A stretch of 64,000 nucleotides of DNA, taken from assembly GCA_029204225.1 (NCBI GenBank), contig CM055095.1, positions 49,484,841 through 49,548,840 of the forward strand, written 5' to 3'. The position numbers and the translations under genes are program-made. The notes under the pieces are model-generated. The model was not told the origin of the DNA. It was given only the letters and a program-made list of their open reading frames with translations, and ran no database searches. The stretch's first letter is position 1, and each line of letters begins with the position of its first letter. This document shows positions 1 to 10,011 of this stretch, one piece after another. The stretch comes from Diphasiastrum complanatum. Its lineage: Eukaryota; Streptophyta; Lycopodiopsida; Lycopodiales; Lycopodiaceae.

Positions 1-194
1 ATGCTAGTATTCCAAAAGTTGTGGAGACCAGCTTGTGGAGAATTAGGTTGCACTTTTTATACGGAGATCCTCTGAAGATGCCAAGTCGATCTTGAACCAA
101 TAATGTGTGATAGTTTTAAAGTTAGAAGCTGAGGGGCATTTGTTTACCTTCTTTCACTTTTTTGAATCTAATCACGGCAAATCTTTCTGAAAGT

Positions 195-1200
195 TTGCTC
201 AATGAAGTCAGCAAGTTAGATGGCACTAACTCAATGAAGCTAGCAAGCTAGATGGCACTAATTATAGCATCTAGAAGTTCAAGATGGAAAACACTCTTGC
301 GATATAGTAACAAGTCGAAAACATGTTCCTACTTTTGAACCTAATCTCAAGGCCATCTCAAAAGAGGCAAGAGGGCTCATAGAATCATCAACTCTTAGTG
401 AAGGATAGCATCATCCCTCACAAAGAGAGGCAAGAGGACCAGATCAAGTTTGGGCAACTCTCACATCCATGTTTAAGACTACCAACACTGCAAGGGTTCT
501 TTATTTAAACAACGAGCTTCATTTTCTCCAGATGCATTTAGAAGATTTGATCACTGATCATCTAACAAAGATCCAAAATCGTAGATATCAGCTTGCAGCT
601 GTTGGAGGGGGTGTTGGTGACAAGGATTTGGGGGGCTGTTGGTTTTGAAATGCTTTTCAAAATTATGTGATGATGATTTCTGCTAGGGATAGAATCCCAA
701 CATTTGTAGAACTGTATGGTTCTCTGAAATAAGAGGAGATGAGAAGGATGAACCTCTCTTGAACGGGAGGATTTTCAGGCACATGCCTTTGCTTCTAAGA
801 AGAAGAAGCAGTTTGCCAAGGACAAGAAGAAAGGTTTAGAAAAACCCAAGGGATCATCACATGACCTGGAGCAAAGTATGGGAAATTCACCCAACAAGAC
901 AAGGATCGTAAGTCAAGATGTGATCTTTGATGAGGATCACTCTCCTCGTGTGAAAGAGCATGTGAAGATGGGCACAAGCAAGTTCATTTCAGTAATTGAG
1001 TATAATCATGAAGACCTAAGTCTAGCTCTGAGGGGGCCTCAAGAAGATAGTCATGTGCAAGAGCACAATCCTGTGCATGAGCATGAGGATGAGACAATGG
1101 AGGCTACAAGAAAAAGGGATAAGGAAGTATCATCTTCATCAGAACCTTTCCAAAGCAGAAAGCATATACGGAGTAGAAATATCAACATTTCCATTCAATT
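195..1200 (+). mobile_element. Ty1/copia relic: gag fused by deletion to integrase C-terminal tail
   Basis: Broken frames from about 240 to 620 read as a copia gag (UBN2 type): KLASLDGTNYSI, then KFKMENTL after a stop, and later a piece with QVWATLTSMFKTTNTARV and HLTKIQNRRYQL. The lysine-rich end of gag (FASKKKKQFAKDKKKG) is near 790-835. From 878 an open frame contains RIVSQDVIFDE, the block that normally ends the integrase region just before RT. Zinc knuckle, protease and integrase core are therefore missing between about 840 and 900. Several in-frame stops make this a dead copy. The first 194 bases show nothing I recognise. Confidence 0.7.
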
Positions 1201-1746
1201 CTATGAGTGAGCCGTTATGCAAGAACGACAAACTGTGTGTTACATAGTTTTTCTTCATAGACTCGTTCCTCTCATAGAACCACTCCTTTCCAAGTATTAC
1301 ATCTACCCTATCTAGATTCATAATGTGAAAGTCTAATTTATCCTTATAGGCTTGAATCTCTATTGGTAGACGTGGGACTATCCGGTCCCAAACTTGGCTT
1401 TCTCCTCCCGTTGCCAGCTTCACTGTGTATCGGTGGTTTCTTTGCCTTGTTTCCACCTTTAGCTTCTGTAACAAATTAGCGTTAATAAAATTATGTGTGG
1501 AACCATCGTCAAATAAAACACAAACCCCTTCATCCGAATGAGGTCATGAGGACCAAAAACAGTCGTGTTAAAACAACAATGCTCACACACAAAATTACCA
1601 GCAAAGGAAAGATCTACACTAGATATGCTAGAGTTACCTGGCATCTTAAAAGATGCCCCTTTAGCTTTCCGTTTCTTTGGACATTCCTTCACGACATGAC
1701 CTGGTTCCATGCAGTTGAAGCATAGATTGTCGCTTTTGGATTTCAT
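1139..1746 (-). pseudogene. Ty3/gypsy nucleocapsid zinc knuckle and truncated retropepsin
   Basis: The first 30 codons contain a CCHC zinc knuckle, CFNCMEPGHVVKEC, which binds the element's RNA. The following segment keeps FGPHDLIRMKGFV, the strand before the protease active site. After a frame shift near 1470 comes the C-terminal half of an aspartic protease with IMNLDRVDVILGKEWF, the hydrophobic flap-to-C-terminal block. The active-site triplet itself falls in the disrupted junction. It ends abruptly at 1139 where plus-strand copia sequence begins. Confidence 0.75.
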
Positions 1747-2567
1747 AATTCCTGGTCCAAGGTAGACCTTTTCTTCGACTTACCTGAACCTGAAGACCCA
1801 TCCTTTGCCGTATCTTTCGATTTCTTTGGAAAGAAAGGCTTCTTACCCTTTACGTCGGGCAAGACACCAGTCTCAGGCTTAGCCATCATACGAGTATTAT
1901 CGTAGATCCTGGCGAAGCGAACAGCATCCTCGAGGGTAAGAGGCTGGTTCCTCCTGACCTCTAGTTGATAGTCTCTTGGCAACCCAAGTATAAAATGCAA
2001 CTTTACTAACACAAGATCTATATTCTAGTTGCAAAACGAGAATAGACTTCCTGAAACTCTTGTAAACATTGATCCAGGGGCCGGTTCCCCATATGGATCG
2101 TTGCATACTGACGGTAAAATTCAAAATCATCAAGAATGGGAAGGAAGGCCGCCTTAAAGGCCTTACAAAAATCCTCCCAATTCCTAGGAACTTCAGGCTT
2201 ACCCCTGATACCTTGCCACCAGGTAAATGCTTTACCTCGCAGGTACATGACAGCGAGATTGATCTTGTTATCCTCGGATGAATCGTGCTTCCATCGACCC
2301 AACCATTGCAAGACCGCCTCCGGGGTTCTATCCTTCTTTTCCCCAGCAAAAACTTCAGGAGTGAACAAGGGTTGATGTACCAATTGCCTTAGTTGCGTCA
2401 ATTCCTTGAGATCCTGCTGATCCCGACTGTGCTTAGCTTGCATATCCACAATCTATTGCTGTAGATTGTTAATTGCCAGCATCAAAGCATCAGGGTCTAA
2501 AGCAAAGGTAGATACAGTAACCTCCTAAACAGGGGACATAGGCTGTGTAGTAGGATTAGGATCCATC
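1743..2567 (-). pseudogene. Ty3/gypsy gag (capsid part)
   Basis: Gag forms the virus-like particle of the retrotransposon. The likely start is the ATG at about 2567 (MDPNPTTQP), but a stop in the first 20 codons breaks it and the main frame resumes at 2449. That frame shows the usual gypsy capsid motifs: HQPLFTPEVFAGEK, AVLQWLGRWKHD, YLRGKAFTWWQG, WEDFCKAFKAAFLP and PLDQCLQEFQEVYSRFA. A frame shift near 2015 leads to a second piece (FILGLPRDYQLEVRRNQP, LEDAVRFARIYD), the capsid C-terminus, followed by a lysine-rich linker. Stops and shifts mean it is not functional. Confidence 0.8.
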
Positions 2568-3200
2568 TTTCCAGAGGAAGAGAGGTGAATTAAGAAAGAG
2601 ATGATTGAAGAAGATCAAAAGGAACTCAAGGAAGGTAGATACAAGACTACTCTTGCTGTCTCTTCACAAACCAAATGGTATTGTCCATGGCTGCCAAGAG
2701 GAATAAGACAGAGCAAGAAGAAGGATGCAACACCAACTCCACCTCTTCTTCCCAAAAAGACTCATGCATAGGAGAGGTATGCCTCCCTCTCCATGCCATC
2801 CTACTGCCTGCCAAGTGGACTTACTTTGCCACCTAGCCTCCACAGTAGCACGCTGGCCACCCACCAGAATTCTGGCCAGTAGGCAGCCAGACCTCCCTGC
2901 ACCCTCATCGCTGGTTTTTCCCCTCTCCTCACAGCGAGCAGACCCCCTGAATGTGAGCGGAAAGAGATTCCGCTGCTTGCTACCACCTTTCCGATCCTGG
3001 AAAGTGACACATGGCAGCCTGCTGAGGCCCTTAACTGTTTTTTTTTTAACTTTATTACTTCAAAATTTGTAAAAAACAGCCGAAGGAAAAACCCTGAAAA
3101 ATGCATAAAAAATGCATTTCAAGCCCGTTTTGAAATCTGTCAAAACCATCATAAAGTACAAGAAAACTACGGATCAACACACCTGTTTTCAGCATGGGTC

Positions 3201-3212
3201 GCTCTGATACCA
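3201..3212 (-). promoter_or_regulatory. Primer binding site, initiator tRNA-Met type
   Basis: The minus strand reads TGGTATCAGAGC two bases after the LTR end. This is the usual plant retrotransposon primer site, complementary to the 3' end of initiator tRNA-Met. It fixes the orientation and 5' LTR boundary of the element to its left. Confidence 0.85.
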
Positions 3213-3214
3213 TA

Positions 3215-3672
3215 TGTTACAATCCCTACTTACTGCAAGCCTCCATGTGCCGGTTAACCACAAAAGACTGAACGATTCACGTTCCAACCCGCCATAGGAC
3301 CTAATCCGGGTCCACCCACCGTGCCCTGGCCTGTGACCGTATCAAGCTGGATCAGCCGACCTCCATCCCAAATGGCGTCCCGTACCACCGCCTAGGCTCT
3401 CAGCCATCTCCTGCCTCACGCTAGCATACATCCTGGCCGTGCACACGCTCTCCATCCACCTCCTCCTAGGTAGATAGAATGGATGGCAAAATGAGTCCTC
3501 CTCCCCTTGTATACCTACAAGGAGAGAGACTCCAAGCCATGTGCACACCTAGATCATGACACGTGGCAACCATGCAAATGCAAGTTCACGAGTCACCGGT
3601 CAAGTCTACAAGCCCAGTCATCGTCCAGTCTCAAGTTTAGGGTTGGGACCCAAGGGAGTTGGGTCCCTAACA
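3215..3672 (-). repeat. LTR of the 1.1-3.7 kb gypsy element
   Basis: A 458-bp segment begins TGTTAC and ends CTAACA on the plus strand, so it has TGTTA/TAACA inverted ends. It lies directly beside a primer site and a gypsy gag. Only this LTR is present, so the right boundary rests on the terminal motif and not on a pair comparison. Confidence 0.65.
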
Positions 3673-3699
3673 CACAAATACTCATGTGATGAAATAAAT

Positions 3700-4338
3700 T
3701 GGGTTTGAGATAACTTCTGAAAGTCAACCCAGGTAGTGGGGCACTCTGGTGTAGTTTGAACTCCTTGCCACCAGCAGTCAGCAACATCTTGCAACTAACA
3801 GATGGCTTGCTTGATGCACTACAGTCCACCTACAGATACTTGTCGTAGTTCAAATAGCTCTCCCACTTGTGGAACCATTGATCCACATAATATGTTGTAC
3901 GTTGTTGTAGAGAGCCTACATAACATGGAGGCTTCACGCCCTTATCGTTAGGTACGAAACATTAGACAGTTGATAAGGAAGATGAGAAGAAGAAAGTTAT
4001 GAAGCGAAAGGTACATTGACAGTTACATCCAATGGTTGTGTTCCAATTGGAGTACTTTTAGTGATCGTTGTGACAGCCTTCTGGAGATTAACAAGAGTAC
4101 GCTCCATGGCCAACATGTGTTCTTGCATATCCGAACATGGAGTCTCAGGCATGACCTCTTGAGATGCTCTTGGACTATCACCAAGTGGAGAATGTACAAA
4201 ACACAAAGGTTGAACAGGAGAGATGACCTCATGCAAATATCTTGAGAATCCATTCTTTTTTCTTGAGGAAGTAAACAAAATGTTGGAGATATAAACAAAT
4301 TGTTTATGCAAGGCAAGAAAGAAAGGTACTAGAAACAC
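3700..4338 (-). pseudogene. Probable retrotransposon gag relic
   Basis: The minus-strand frame at 3997-4338 ends in a piece typical of the N-terminal coiled region of gypsy gag (MQEHMLAMERTLVNLQKAV). Downstream, in broken frames, come VKPPCYVGSLQQRT, WFHKWESYLNYDKYL and MLLTAGGKEF. The order is right for one decayed gag, but no zinc knuckle or protease follows, so the assignment is tentative. The bases 3673-3700 hold nothing recognisable. Confidence 0.35.
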
Positions 4339-4339
4339 T

Positions 4340-4920
4340 TATAAAAAACTGTAAAATGCAGAAGAAAATAAGCAAAATACAATAAAATACAACTTCCCTA
4401 AAATTTAGCTTATAGAAATGTACGTCTACAACCTAAATGCAGGTTCTAGCTGGTTTTGGATCACGTTGCTTCCAGATTGACGGCTGCCAGTAGAAAGTTG
4501 GAATTTTTGGCTCGAATACGTTAAAAAACAGCCTCCAATCAGAGGTGATTTCTGCAAAAACCTGAACTGCAACCAAACTGAAGGTTCTACTACAGTAGTC
4601 GGCCTCCTCTCAGTATTTCTCACTCAAAATTTCAATTAGAACAAAGGAAAAATGAAAAACTTATGAGGCTGCAACTCCGAAAGGTCAAAAAATGCTTTAA
4701 AAACTGATTTTTCACCCAAATCAAATATTTTTCAATAATCTTTCTTGGCCGAACGCCTTTAGGGCAGCGATCCAATACCAGTAGTGGGCTGTAAAACTTT
4801 CGTAGGGATCCGCCAATCCGTTCAGAAATTATAAACATTTTGCATTTTTGCCCTTCTAGGTAGAAGTGAGTCTGATTGTGGAAAATCAAGATATTCTACT
4901 CTCATTCATTCAATTGTGCA
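4340..4920. other. Stretch without recognisable gene
   Basis: AT-rich sequence without coding signal on either strand. A weak primer-site-like sequence on the minus strand near 4765-4780 (TGGTATTGGATCG) hints at another decayed LTR element, but no LTR can be bounded. Confidence 0.4.
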
Positions 4921-4924
4921 TTAT

Positions 4925-5270
4925 ACGAATTGGATGTGTTGAATTGGTGAAATTGGATTACATTGAAATAGTAGGTACATGATTAGCAAGTACCCATCAT
5001 GCTAATCATTGCTAATTGTACGAATTGGATTACATGATTGGAAACTATATTTTTTGCAATATTCATGCTCCATGGATCCCTTTACAATTGCATGTGTTGA
5101 ATTGGTGAATTGGATTACATTCTTACATTCTAAACGACTATGTTGAATTGGAAATTGGAATAGCAAGTACATGACTAGCAGGTACCCATTCATTTACAAT
5201 TGGATGTGTTGAATTGGTGAAATTGGATTACATTCTAAATTTGTACATGATTAGCAAGTACCCCAGTCGT
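4925..5270 (+). repeat. Degenerate interspersed repeat (TGTTGAATTGGTGAAATTGG units)
   Basis: Three close copies of TGTTGAATTGGTGAAATTGG followed by ATTACAT occur near 4938, 5096 and 5208. They alternate with three to four copies of GTACATGATTAGCAAGTACC near 4976, 5168 and 5245. The units are imperfect and unevenly spaced, like a decaying minisatellite or LTR-internal repeat. Confidence 0.6.
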
Positions 5271-5348
5271 TTCGTAACAATTGCCTTCAAGCATTGCTAT
5301 TGGCAGGTACACAATAGTAGGTACCTAATCATTTCGAACGTAAGAAAA

Positions 5349-5410
5349 CGTTTCGAAATGGGTCCGTTTCCAACGGGACATTTCAAACGCGTTTCTTTGT
5401 TCGAAACGCG
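5349..5410. repeat. Two adjacent hairpin-forming inverted repeats
   Basis: 5349-5389 is an imperfect inverted repeat (CGTTTCGAAATGG on one arm, CATTTCAAACG on the other). It overlaps by two bases a perfect 8-bp stem, CGCGTTTC at 5388-5395 and GAAACGCG at 5403-5410, with a 7-base loop. Both use the same CGTTT/AAACG words. Confidence 0.6.
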
Positions 5411-5429
5411 CTTCAATGAATCATTTCAC

Positions 5430-5748
5430 ACACTCTCTACCTTGATATCATATGACGACTCCAGATGTGTTGCATTGATGATTCGGGAGATGTCAGACTT
5501 GCGGATGACGAGACTGGACATCACTGGCCCCCCCTTGATAAAGTTGAGTATCAGTGAGTGCCTAAGTCACCGGAGACAGAGACAAGAGTAACCTTGAGCA
5601 GTGACTTTGATGGAGAGGCTGAGATTCCAGACGCTTCCAAACAAAGACGGCAGAGACAATGTCGACGCCCAGAGGGACAGACAGTTCCTAGGCCACTGTC
5701 CATAGCTACAAAGACGACAGAGGAGCCTAGAGCTCTTGGCTTCTAACA
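5430..5748 (+). repeat. 3' portion of an LTR (start not resolved)
   Basis: The sequence ending TTCTAACA at 5748 is followed two bases later by a tRNA-Met primer site, which marks the 3' end of a plus-strand 5' LTR. The left boundary cannot be placed because no second copy exists here. No gene is seen inside. Confidence 0.45.
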
Positions 5749-5750
5749 TT

Positions 5751-5762
5751 TGGTATCAGAGC
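5751..5762 (+). promoter_or_regulatory. Primer binding site, initiator tRNA-Met type
   Basis: TGGTATCAGAGC lies directly after an LTR-type end (TAACA). The coding region that should follow is missing; a (GA)n tract and unassigned sequence come next, then the 3' end of a copia pol. Confidence 0.8.
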
Positions 5763-5773
5763 TCAAGGTAGAA

Positions 5774-5776
<3 letters not shown>

Positions 5777-5812
<36 letters not shown>
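5777..5812 (+). repeat. (GA)n microsatellite
   Basis: About 18 uninterrupted GA units lie 14 bases downstream of a retrotransposon primer site. Confidence 0.95.
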
Positions 5813-5815
<3 letters not shown>

Positions 5816-6250
5816 TTATTAATGTCCTTGAAATACCCTAAGGTACATAGGACTAAGAAAAGGTACATGTCAAGTGTGGACATATAGGAGCTTAAAAGCT
5901 CAACTAGCTAGAAAGAAACAATACACATGTCGGCTAACCCTAGTCACTGCCCGCCAAGTTACGAGTTAACGTGGTCAGTTGTACGTCGGCTGAGCTCGGC
6001 TCTACCCAGCAGCACGTCGCATGCACTGTACAACAGGTTGCGACTACAACACACCTACTGACCTCAGGTGCCTCTAATGGGGAGTCATCGATCGTCTCAA
6101 ACTAGTCCTATGACCTCTGGAGCTACCGTTGTTAGAATATGTTGGATCCATGACTAAACCCTAACAATTTTAGGGTTGGTTTAGGGGCAATCTCTTGTTG
6201 CAACAAAAAGCAACCACCCACTCAGGGAGATCCTACTATACTGCATTGCG
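5813..6250. other. Unassigned spacer with a telomere-like inverted repeat
   Basis: No coding signal. At 6157-6177 an AACCCTAA octamer is followed after 5 bases by its exact complement TTAGGGTT. The left part may be the leader of the element primed at 5751, but this cannot be shown. Confidence 0.4.
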
Positions 6251-6254
6251 AAGC

Positions 6255-6487
6255 CAAAGTTGTACTCAACTAGCCAAGAATCTTATGCATCATGCTCGTA
6301 CGAAGCATATAGAGGTAGATCATCACTTCATTTAAAAGAAAGTGCAGAGTGGCAAAATTTAGCTAGTTCATTGCAATACTAACAACCAAGCAGCAGAATC
6401 TTCACTAAAGCTCTTAATAGAAAGAAATTTGAGAAATTTTGATGGATGCTAGGTGTTAATGTAAATAAGATAGCCATTAATAAGGGA
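6255..6487 (+). pseudogene. Ty1/copia RNase H C-terminal relic
   Basis: One frame reads TQLAKNLMHHARTKHIEVDH followed by HFI, the conserved end of the copia RNase H domain. After in-frame stops come VHCNTNNQAAE and, in another frame, EKF and MLGVNVNKIAI, the typical last residues of copia pol. A short purine tract (AAGGGA, 6482-6487) follows and fits the polypurine tract that primes plus-strand synthesis. Everything upstream in pol is missing. Confidence 0.75.
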
Positions 6488-6734
6488 TGTTGAATGCTTA
6501 TTTTACCCCTTTAGGCTTTGTATTACTGTAACTTGTAAGTTGCGCATATGCCATGGGGGTTTTGATTAAATACATTGTGAACCCCTCTTGTGCACTTGTA
6601 GCAAGTAGGAGCAAGACACATGGTCCACTTGACACTTAGAGCTGAATTTAGTAAGTGACACCTCGTGGATAACTGGTCATGCATGTACGATACATGTCAC
6701 CCGATATCTTTTGGATCTTGAGGGGCTACCACGC
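6488..6734 (+). repeat. Copia 3' LTR, 5' part
   Basis: It starts TGTTGAATGC directly after the polypurine tract. It has no visible CA end and is replaced at 6735 by the LTR of the chromovirus, so it is probably truncated. Confidence 0.5.
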
Positions 6735-7181
6735 TATCATGCCCACGACTGGTCTCGGGTAGCGTGTCCACGCTATGGATCAGTAGACCAACAACCCGTA
6801 AGTTAATTGTGACTATAAGGGAATCATGATGGTGGATTTGTATGAATCTATTAGTGAGTCATTGGGGAACTGGATGACGTGGCCTAGATAGGCTGCAGCA
6901 AAGGTGTCCAGGGAGGTGTCACAATGGACTACTAGTGGTGCATGGCCATGGATGGATATAAGTATACCTATTGGCCTCTCACTAGTGTATGCTTGATTGC
7001 ATGATTGGTAGCTACATGCTGCTAGAGTGATTCTTCATTCCTCATTGAGATTGATCCATAGCTTGGGGGCTAGATCCGTTCGATCTAGGTTTGGTTGGAT
7101 CGGTTTGTCCACCATCCGTTCCCTTTGTGGTTGCTTGGTTTGGCATGCTTAGATAGTATCATGTGTGTAGGACCGCAAACA
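6735..7181 (+). repeat. Chromovirus LTR, left copy
   Basis: It matches the right copy from CATGCCCACGACTGGTCTCG through GTGTGTAGGACC. The first bases are TATCATG where the right copy has TGTCATG, a mutated LTR start. It contains about 190 bp (near 6950-7140) absent from the right copy and lacks about 50 bp present there. Confidence 0.8.
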
Positions 7182-7219
7182 TTTTAAGACGAAAACTAAA
7201 CGCAATGAAGGATAATTTT

Positions 7220-7789
7220 GATTCAGTATGAAAACGTAACAGAAGTAAATGACTACAATAAGTTGCGGATCGAAGCCGCGTACTCTATGCTATCTCTGAG
7301 CGACTAAAAATGAAAGTCTGAATTAAGCGCAATGGGACTTTCAAGTGGGGGATTGGGTATAACTGAGGATTCCGATGGATTCTGGTGTAATGTATACCGG
7401 CAAGCATTAGAATTGTCCCATCGGTATAGAGGACCATATTAGATCTTGTAAAAGATCATATCCTTAGCTTACCAGTTGGACCTCCCGGAAGGAGCTCAAA
7501 TGCATCCGGTTTTTCACGTAAGCTGACTCAAGAAGAGTCTATGTGAAGGAGAGCATCTTGGTTCTGGAGACCAATTGGAACTATTGGATAAATCATCGAG
7601 TGTGTCTCGGCTTGAACCTGAAAAGATCTTGGATTCAAGAACTAAATGATTGAGAAATCGTATAGTTACCAAGCATCTGGTTCGATGGAAGGGTCGCACG
7701 GACGATGATGATTCCTGGGAACAGGAAGGAAGCTTAAGGAGGAACTTCTCTAGTTTTCTGAGGATAGAACTTGAATAAGGGGGGAAGAA
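7220..7789 (+). pseudogene. Chromovirus integrase C-terminus with chromodomain
   Basis: The integrase C-terminus carries the GPY module (YRGPY, then YQLDLPEGAQMHPVFHVS), normally found just before the chromodomain. It is followed by EPEKILDSRTK, a stop, LRNRIVTKHLVRWKGRTDDD and SWEQE, a chromodomain core (RWKG...SWE). In active chromoviruses this domain directs integration to heterochromatin by binding methylated histone H3. In-frame stops at several points make it inactive. The polypurine tract and right LTR follow at once. Confidence 0.8.
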
Positions 7790-8087
7790 TGTCATGCCCA
7801 CGACTGGTCTCGGGTAGCGTGTCCAGGCTAGGGATCAGTAGACCAACAACCCATAAGTTAATTGTGGAATTGGGGCCCTTATGTGTATAAGGTCATAATT
7901 AATGGTTGTAGGCCTAAACTCATGATGGTGGATTTGTATGGGTCTATCAGTGAGTCGTTGGGGAACTGGATGACGTGGCCCAGATAGGCTGCAGAGGTGT
8001 CCAGGGAGGTGTCACAATGCACTACTAGTGGTGCATGGCCTTGGATTGGCATGCTTAGATAGTATCCTGTGTGTAGGACCTTATACA
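7790..8087 (+). repeat. Chromovirus LTR, right copy
   Basis: It starts TGTCATGCCC right after the polypurine tract and ends near TATACA. Homology with the left copy stops at about 8080. It is shorter than the left copy because of an internal deletion. Confidence 0.75.
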
Positions 8088-8131
8088 CGCCCTCTCCAAT
8101 AACCAACTATTCACTTGTCGGAATCCGTCTC

Positions 8132-8474
8132 TGTTACAAGCACGTAACCAGTGCCGAACCCTAGAGAACACAGGAGGTCAGATACCACAGTTAGGGGCGT
8201 GTCCAGTGTACACATCCAACAGGGCAAGACAGTGTGAGTAGTTTGCCCTGACACAGTCCATAGGGCCTAACACAGCATAGGGACCCTGTCAGCAGGATAG
8301 GGCCCCACGTTGGGTCCCGACGTGCAGTCGGCCACGTCAGTGCCACATGGCCGACACTCAGCAGTATGCATGCTATCAGTCCTCACACTGGGCTAGGAGG
8401 GGTTTACTCCATATCAGGGAGTAGGCAAAGTTGGGTGGATCAGTTAGTGTTTGCCCTACTTGAGACCTCTAACA
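8132..8474 (+). repeat. 5' LTR of the 8.1-12.8 kb gypsy element
   Basis: The right end (CTCTAACA at 8474) is fixed by the primer site. The left end is placed at TGTTAC (8132) because it pairs with the TAACA end; this is less certain without a second LTR. Confidence 0.55.
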
Positions 8475-8476
8475 CC

Positions 8477-8488
8477 GGTATCAGAGCC
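8477..8488 (+). promoter_or_regulatory. Primer binding site, tRNA-Met type
   Basis: GGTATCAGAGCC lies two bases after the LTR end. The usual leading T is changed to C at 8476. The leader 8489-9289 holds no recognisable gene. Confidence 0.8.
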
Positions 8489-9289
8489 ATCTCCATCTTT
8501 GGGGTAGTTTAGTTTTCAGCAAGAAGGAAATCTATCAGAGTGTATAGAACATCTGCTACTTTTCATAAATAGGGAGGGGGAAAGATATCACTGTAGCAAG
8601 AGCTATCTATCCCTGATTTCAGAGATCTACCTTCTGATTTCTGAGCGGATTTGAGGCAGAAGTTTGGAAGTAGATCCATAGCTGTCAAATCAGCTTTCAA
8701 GTCTGGTTTTTGTGTGCAACTTCTGAAAATTAGAGCGGATATAGGACAGCAGGGACCTGGTAGACCATCGCAATCTGGTTGCAGGTCTAATTCGGAAATT
8801 CTAGCTCATACATCTGAGAATTCAGATCAGAAACATCAGACAAGACCAGCGAGCAGTCAGCGAGCAGTGGCCTTTGTAAAAATCCAGAACTCCGGATCAA
8901 TTTTTGGCTCCAAATTCGAATTCTTTGGAGTGTCAGGGCTGTTGGTTTAGCAGTGAGGGTGGTGGGCAAGATACATTAACAGTTCTTGTGCTTTTCCAAC
9001 CATCGAATCTAAGTTTTCAGAACAGTAGCCCAATACCTCTGACAGCGAGGGTAGCTACCAAGAAAAATCAAAATTTTGCTTGTAAATTGGACCTTGGTTT
9101 CTGATTTTTCGGGACAGCAGGTCTGCAAACAGTTACGGAAGAGCTGAAAGGATTTTTCTTGATACTCTCTTTGGAAGTACAGTCCTAAGAAAGAGCTAAG
9201 TTTCTTTACCCTCCTTTGTACAGTTCTAATTAGTCTTTTTGACTTTTTTTTAAGAAGGAACATCAGACACTCTTTTTCTATTTCGGAAA

Positions 9290-9999
9290 ATGACCACTTC
9301 TCAAGGACATGATCAATCTCCGACAAGAGGCATCGATGAATTAGAAACGGAATCTCTGAGGTTCATCAAAGGGAAAGAACCCATGGAGGTGGAGGAACAA
9401 GAACAATTCGCCGAAGAACTCGACGATTTGGTTACCAAGGAGCAGTATCTCCACTTGGTAACAGAGGTGAATGAATTGAAACTGGCTCTCGCCAATTTCA
9501 AATCCAGTGTGGGGGGGACGACTCGTTCGACGAACTCAAAGGTCTAATTTTGAGCTCTGCGAAAGGAAGGCTTCCTTTCGCAGAGCTCAAAATTAGACCT
9601 TTGAGTTCGTCGAACGAGTTGGGCTCTGCGAAAGGAAACCTTCCTTCCACTTCTCAGTTATCCCCTTCTCCACTTCCATCAGTTTCGGGTGAGCCTATTC
9701 GGTCTCACCCCAGTGTCTTTAAAGACTTAAAGCCTCCTTTTATTGGGGAAGAGAAAGATAGAAATGCAGATATTGTACATACCTTCCTCAACAAATGGAA
9801 GAATATACATGCTCTTAAACAAACCCCTGACCATTTGCAAGCTATTGAGGCCAGTCTTTCCCTAGGGCCCATGCCCTATAAGTGGTGGTTAAACCTCCAG
9901 GAGACTGGGCGGACTCCCCGGTCATGGAAGGCTTTTGAAGAAGCGCTCCTAAGAGAGTTTCTACCAGAAAATGAACTTGATAGAGCCTGGGAAGCCTAG
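9290..9999 (+). pseudogene. Ty3/gypsy gag, N-terminal and capsid parts, interrupted by a palindrome
   Basis: The start at 9290 (MTTSQGHDQSP) gives an acidic helical N-terminus with LVTKEQYLHLVTEVNELKLA. The frame ends at 9546 inside a 99-bp palindrome (9521-9619) and resumes in another frame. The capsid part shows FKDLKPPFIGEEKDR, VHTFLNKWKNIH, PMPYKWWLNLQE and AFEEALLREFLPE, with a stop at 9999. Without the palindrome the two halves would look like one ordinary gypsy gag; the palindrome is a later event. Confidence 0.8.
9521..9619. repeat. 99-bp near-perfect palindrome
   Basis: The arms 9521-9569 and 9571-9619 are exact reverse complements of 49 bp with a single G between them. The inner 15 bases of the left arm (GCTCTGCGAAAGGAA) recur as a direct repeat at 9623-9637 just beyond the right arm. 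Confidence 0.97.
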
Positions 10000-10011
10000 G
10001 AGAAAACAGTA

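Larger units (their letters stand above)
1139..3672 (-). mobile_element. Ty3/gypsy element, 5' part only (LTR, primer site, gag, protease)
   Basis: Read on the minus strand the order is LTR (3672 to 3215), primer site (3212 to 3201), a leader of about 630 bp, gag (from about 2567) and a protease region that stops at 1139, where it abuts the copia relic. RT, RNase H, integrase and the 3' LTR are absent, so this is a 3'-truncated copy. The leader 2570-3200 holds no gene. The same family appears at the right edge of the window (62.65-63.24 kb) in the same orientation. Confidence 0.8.
6735..8087 (+). mobile_element. Collapsed Ty3/gypsy chromovirus with two LTRs
   Basis: Two related direct repeats, 6735-7181 and 7790-8087, flank about 600 bp that encode only the integrase C-terminus and a chromodomain. 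LTR, pol tail, polypurine tract (AAGGGGGGAAGAA) and LTR are in the expected order. Gag, protease, RT, RNase H and most of integrase are lost, and no primer site follows the left LTR. Confidence 0.8.

Noticed and set aside
2725-3106. Overlapping open frames of 101-115 codons on both strands
   Set aside because: They lie in the GC-richer leader of the gypsy element and have no protein-like composition or motif.
4765-4780. Minus-strand primer site TGGTATTGGATCG
   Set aside because: Three or more mismatches to the tRNA-Met site and no LTR end next to it.
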